7,333 nucleotides of DNA. Origin: JBBRLA01 sp038231615 (GTDB lineage Bacteria > Myxococcota_A > Polyangia > Palsa-1104 > JAEUJZ01). The position numbers and the translations under genes are program-made. The stretch covers positions 1 through 7,333 of the forward strand of contig JBBRLA010000440.1 in NCBI GenBank assembly GCA_038231615.1. Direction: 5' to 3'. Below the pieces are notes generated by a model. That model was not told the origin of the DNA and did no database searches. It saw only the letters and a program-made list of their open reading frames with translations. Positions 6,078 to 7,333 of this stretch are shown here, in pieces. How positions within the stretch are numbered: the first letter of the stretch is position 1; every line of letters begins with the position of its first letter.

Positions 6078-7265
6078 TCACAACACCGCGTCCAGGGCCG
6101 CCAGGGCCTGGTCCAGGTGCTCCTTTTCATGGGTCGCCATCACCGTCAGGCGCAGCCGGCACGACCCCGGGGCCACGGTGGGCGGACGGATGCCCTGGGC
6201 GAAGATCCCCCGAAGCAAAAGCTGCTCCATCGCCGCCATGGTGCGGGTCTCGTCTCCCAGGATCATCGGGAAGATCGCCGCCGCTGGCTCGCCGGAAAAG
6301 AGTCCCATGCGGCGCAGTCCGGCGGCGAAGTACCGGATGTTGTCGTGCAGCCGCAGCAAGAGGGAATCGTCCGCCGCGATCAACGCCAGCGCGGCCCGTG
6401 CCGCGGCCACCGGCGCGGGGGGCAGGGCGGTGGTGAAGATGAACGAGCGGGCGCGGTTGATCAGGAGTTCGATGAAGGGCTCCGGCGCCACCACGTACGC
6501 CCCGAAGCTCCCGAGCGCCTTTCCCAGGGTGCCCATTTGCAACTCGATGTGTCCCGAAAGCCCCAATTCATCCACCAGGCCCCGGCCGTGATCGCCCAGC
6601 ACTCCGGTGGCGTGTGCCTCGTCGACCAGCAGGAAGGCGCCGGACGCTTCCGCCAGGTCCACCAGTTCCCGCAGTGGCGCCCGGTCCCCATCCATCGAGA
6701 AGATCGAATCGGTCACGATCAGCCGGCGTCGCGCCGGGCCGTCCGCCCGCAGCCGTCTGCGCAGGTCGTCGGCGTCGCCGTGGGCGTAGACCACCGTCCG
6801 CGCCCGGGACAGGCGGCAGCCGTCGATCAGGCTGGCGTGGTTGTGCTCGTCGGAGAAGACGGCGTCTTCCGGGCCCACGACGGCCTGGATGGCCCCGATG
6901 TTCGCGTGGTAGCCGCTGTTGAAGAGCAGGGCGCGGGCACAGGGCGTGTCGCGGCCCTTGAAGGTGGCCAGGTCGGCTTCCAACTGCTGGTGCAGGATCA
7001 GGCTGCCCGTGACCAGGCGGCTGGCGCCGCACCCCGTACCGAAGGCCGCCGTGGCCTGGCTGGCGGCGGCGATGAGGGCCGGGTGGGCGCAAAGGCCCAG
7101 GTAGTCGTTGCCCGAGAAATTCAAAAGGGGGCGTCCGTCCATCACGCCCGACATAACAATTGTGGTCCCGGTGGCGGTCGTAGAGGGACGATGACGCAGC
7201 CGGCGGTAGCGGCCCGCCTCGCAGATCGCCGAGAGTTCTTGCTGGATGCCAAGGCTATTTCGCAC
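6078..7265 (-). CDS. bioF: 8-amino-7-oxononanoate synthase (BioF)
   Basis: Condenses pimeloyl-ACP (or pimeloyl-CoA) with L-alanine, releasing CO2, to give 8-amino-7-oxononanoate, the first step of biotin ring assembly; cytoplasmic, PLP-dependent. The 395-residue length is normal for the alpha-oxoamine synthase family. Visible motifs are R22 near the N-terminus (substrate carboxylate), NFSGNDYLGL (49-58), GTGCGASRLVTGSLILHQQLE (76-96), H143 in DEHNHASLIDG (stacks on PLP), TDSIFSMDGD (185-194), D216 and H218 in LLVDEAHATGVLG, and the Schiff-base K249 in GTLGKALGSFG. The close relatives Kbl and serine palmitoyltransferase are less likely because HNHASLIDG and DEAHATGVLG are typical of BioF. The start is GTG at 7265; an in-frame stop lies just upstream and later methionines would remove R22. 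The Shine-Dalgarno is weak (gagaaa about 9 bases upstream). No other biotin gene is visible. On the minus strand an upstream gene could end at 7302 or overlap the start and end at 7255. Confidence 0.92.
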   Translation of the reverse strand: MRNSLGIQQELSAICEAGRYRRLRHRPSTTATGTTIVMSGVMDGRPLLNFSGNDYLGLCAHPALIAAASQATAAFGTGCGASRLVTGSLILHQQLEADLATFKGRDTPCARALLFNSGYHANIGAIQAVVGPEDAVFSDEHNHASLIDGCRLSRARTVVYAHGDADDLRRRLRADGPARRRLIVTDSIFSMDGDRAPLRELVDLAEASGAFLLVDEAHATGVLGDHGRGLVDELGLSGHIELQMGTLGKALGSFGAYVVAPEPFIELLINRARSFIFTTALPPAPVAAARAALALIAADDSLLLRLHDNIRYFAAGLRRMGLFSGEPAAAIFPMILGDETRTMAAMEQLLLRGIFAQGIRPPTVAPGSCRLRLTVMATHEKEHLDQALAALDAVL

Positions 7266-7333
7266 GGCGGCAGTTTCTCACACGGCAAAGGGCGCTGCGG
7301 GTCATGGTGAAGACGGGGTGACGACGAGAGCAA

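Noticed and set aside
4607..6130. 507-residue antisense open frame over the FG-GAP gene
   Set aside because: Its apparent periodicity mirrors the seven repeats of the sense gene; no independent domain is visible.
5808..7310. 500-residue plus-strand open frame across the end of the FG-GAP gene and all of bioF
   Set aside because: It spans two real genes in the wrong frames and reads as the complement of bioF codons.
7142..7333. 63-residue minus-strand open frame overlapping the bioF start
   Set aside because: It lies in a different frame over conserved bioF N-terminal codons and has no recognisable content.

Overview
This 7.3 kb window is very GC-rich (about 70% by eye). It comes from a Gram-negative bacterium, since it encodes an outer-membrane-barrel-like protein and an extracytoplasmic signalling module. 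The alanine-, arginine- and proline-rich proteins, the ECF sigma factor paired with a non-zinc, TPR-ended membrane protein, and the FG-GAP surface protein all resemble Myxococcota or related deltaproteobacteria. This placement rests on protein style only; no marker gene is present.

Layout. At 32-2259 (+), two lysine/diaminopimelate genes overlap by 4 bases: a DapE-type succinyl-diaminopimelate desuccinylase and a DapC-type PLP aminotransferase. These enzymes catalyse neighbouring steps of the succinylase branch that makes meso-diaminopimelate for peptidoglycan and lysine. Six bases later, at 2266-3234 (+), lies a secreted protein of unknown function with a probable C-terminal outer-membrane beta-barrel. 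Its stop codon lies inside a short AT-rich block of three 8-bp repeats and an 18-bp perfect palindrome (3232-3261), which opens a gene-free gap to about 3362.

From about 3363 to 6031 (+) there is a compact three-gene unit: an ECF-type sigma factor, a single-pass membrane protein in the anti-sigma position (overlapping the sigma gene by 4 bases), and a membrane-anchored protein with seven FG-GAP/VCBS repeats, predicted to be a seven-bladed calcium-binding beta-propeller. A terminator-like hairpin followed by a T-rich tract lies inside the 5' end of the propeller gene and could uncouple it from the two regulators. The unit, perhaps with the upstream barrel protein, looks like an envelope-sensing or surface system whose signal and target are unknown.

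At 6078-7265 (-), convergent with the propeller gene, is a complete bioF (8-amino-7-oxononanoate synthase, biotin synthesis). The last 68 bases hold only the upstream side of bioF. No RNA genes, insertion sequences, CRISPR arrays or attachment sites were recognised. The many long antisense reading frames are by-products of the base composition.
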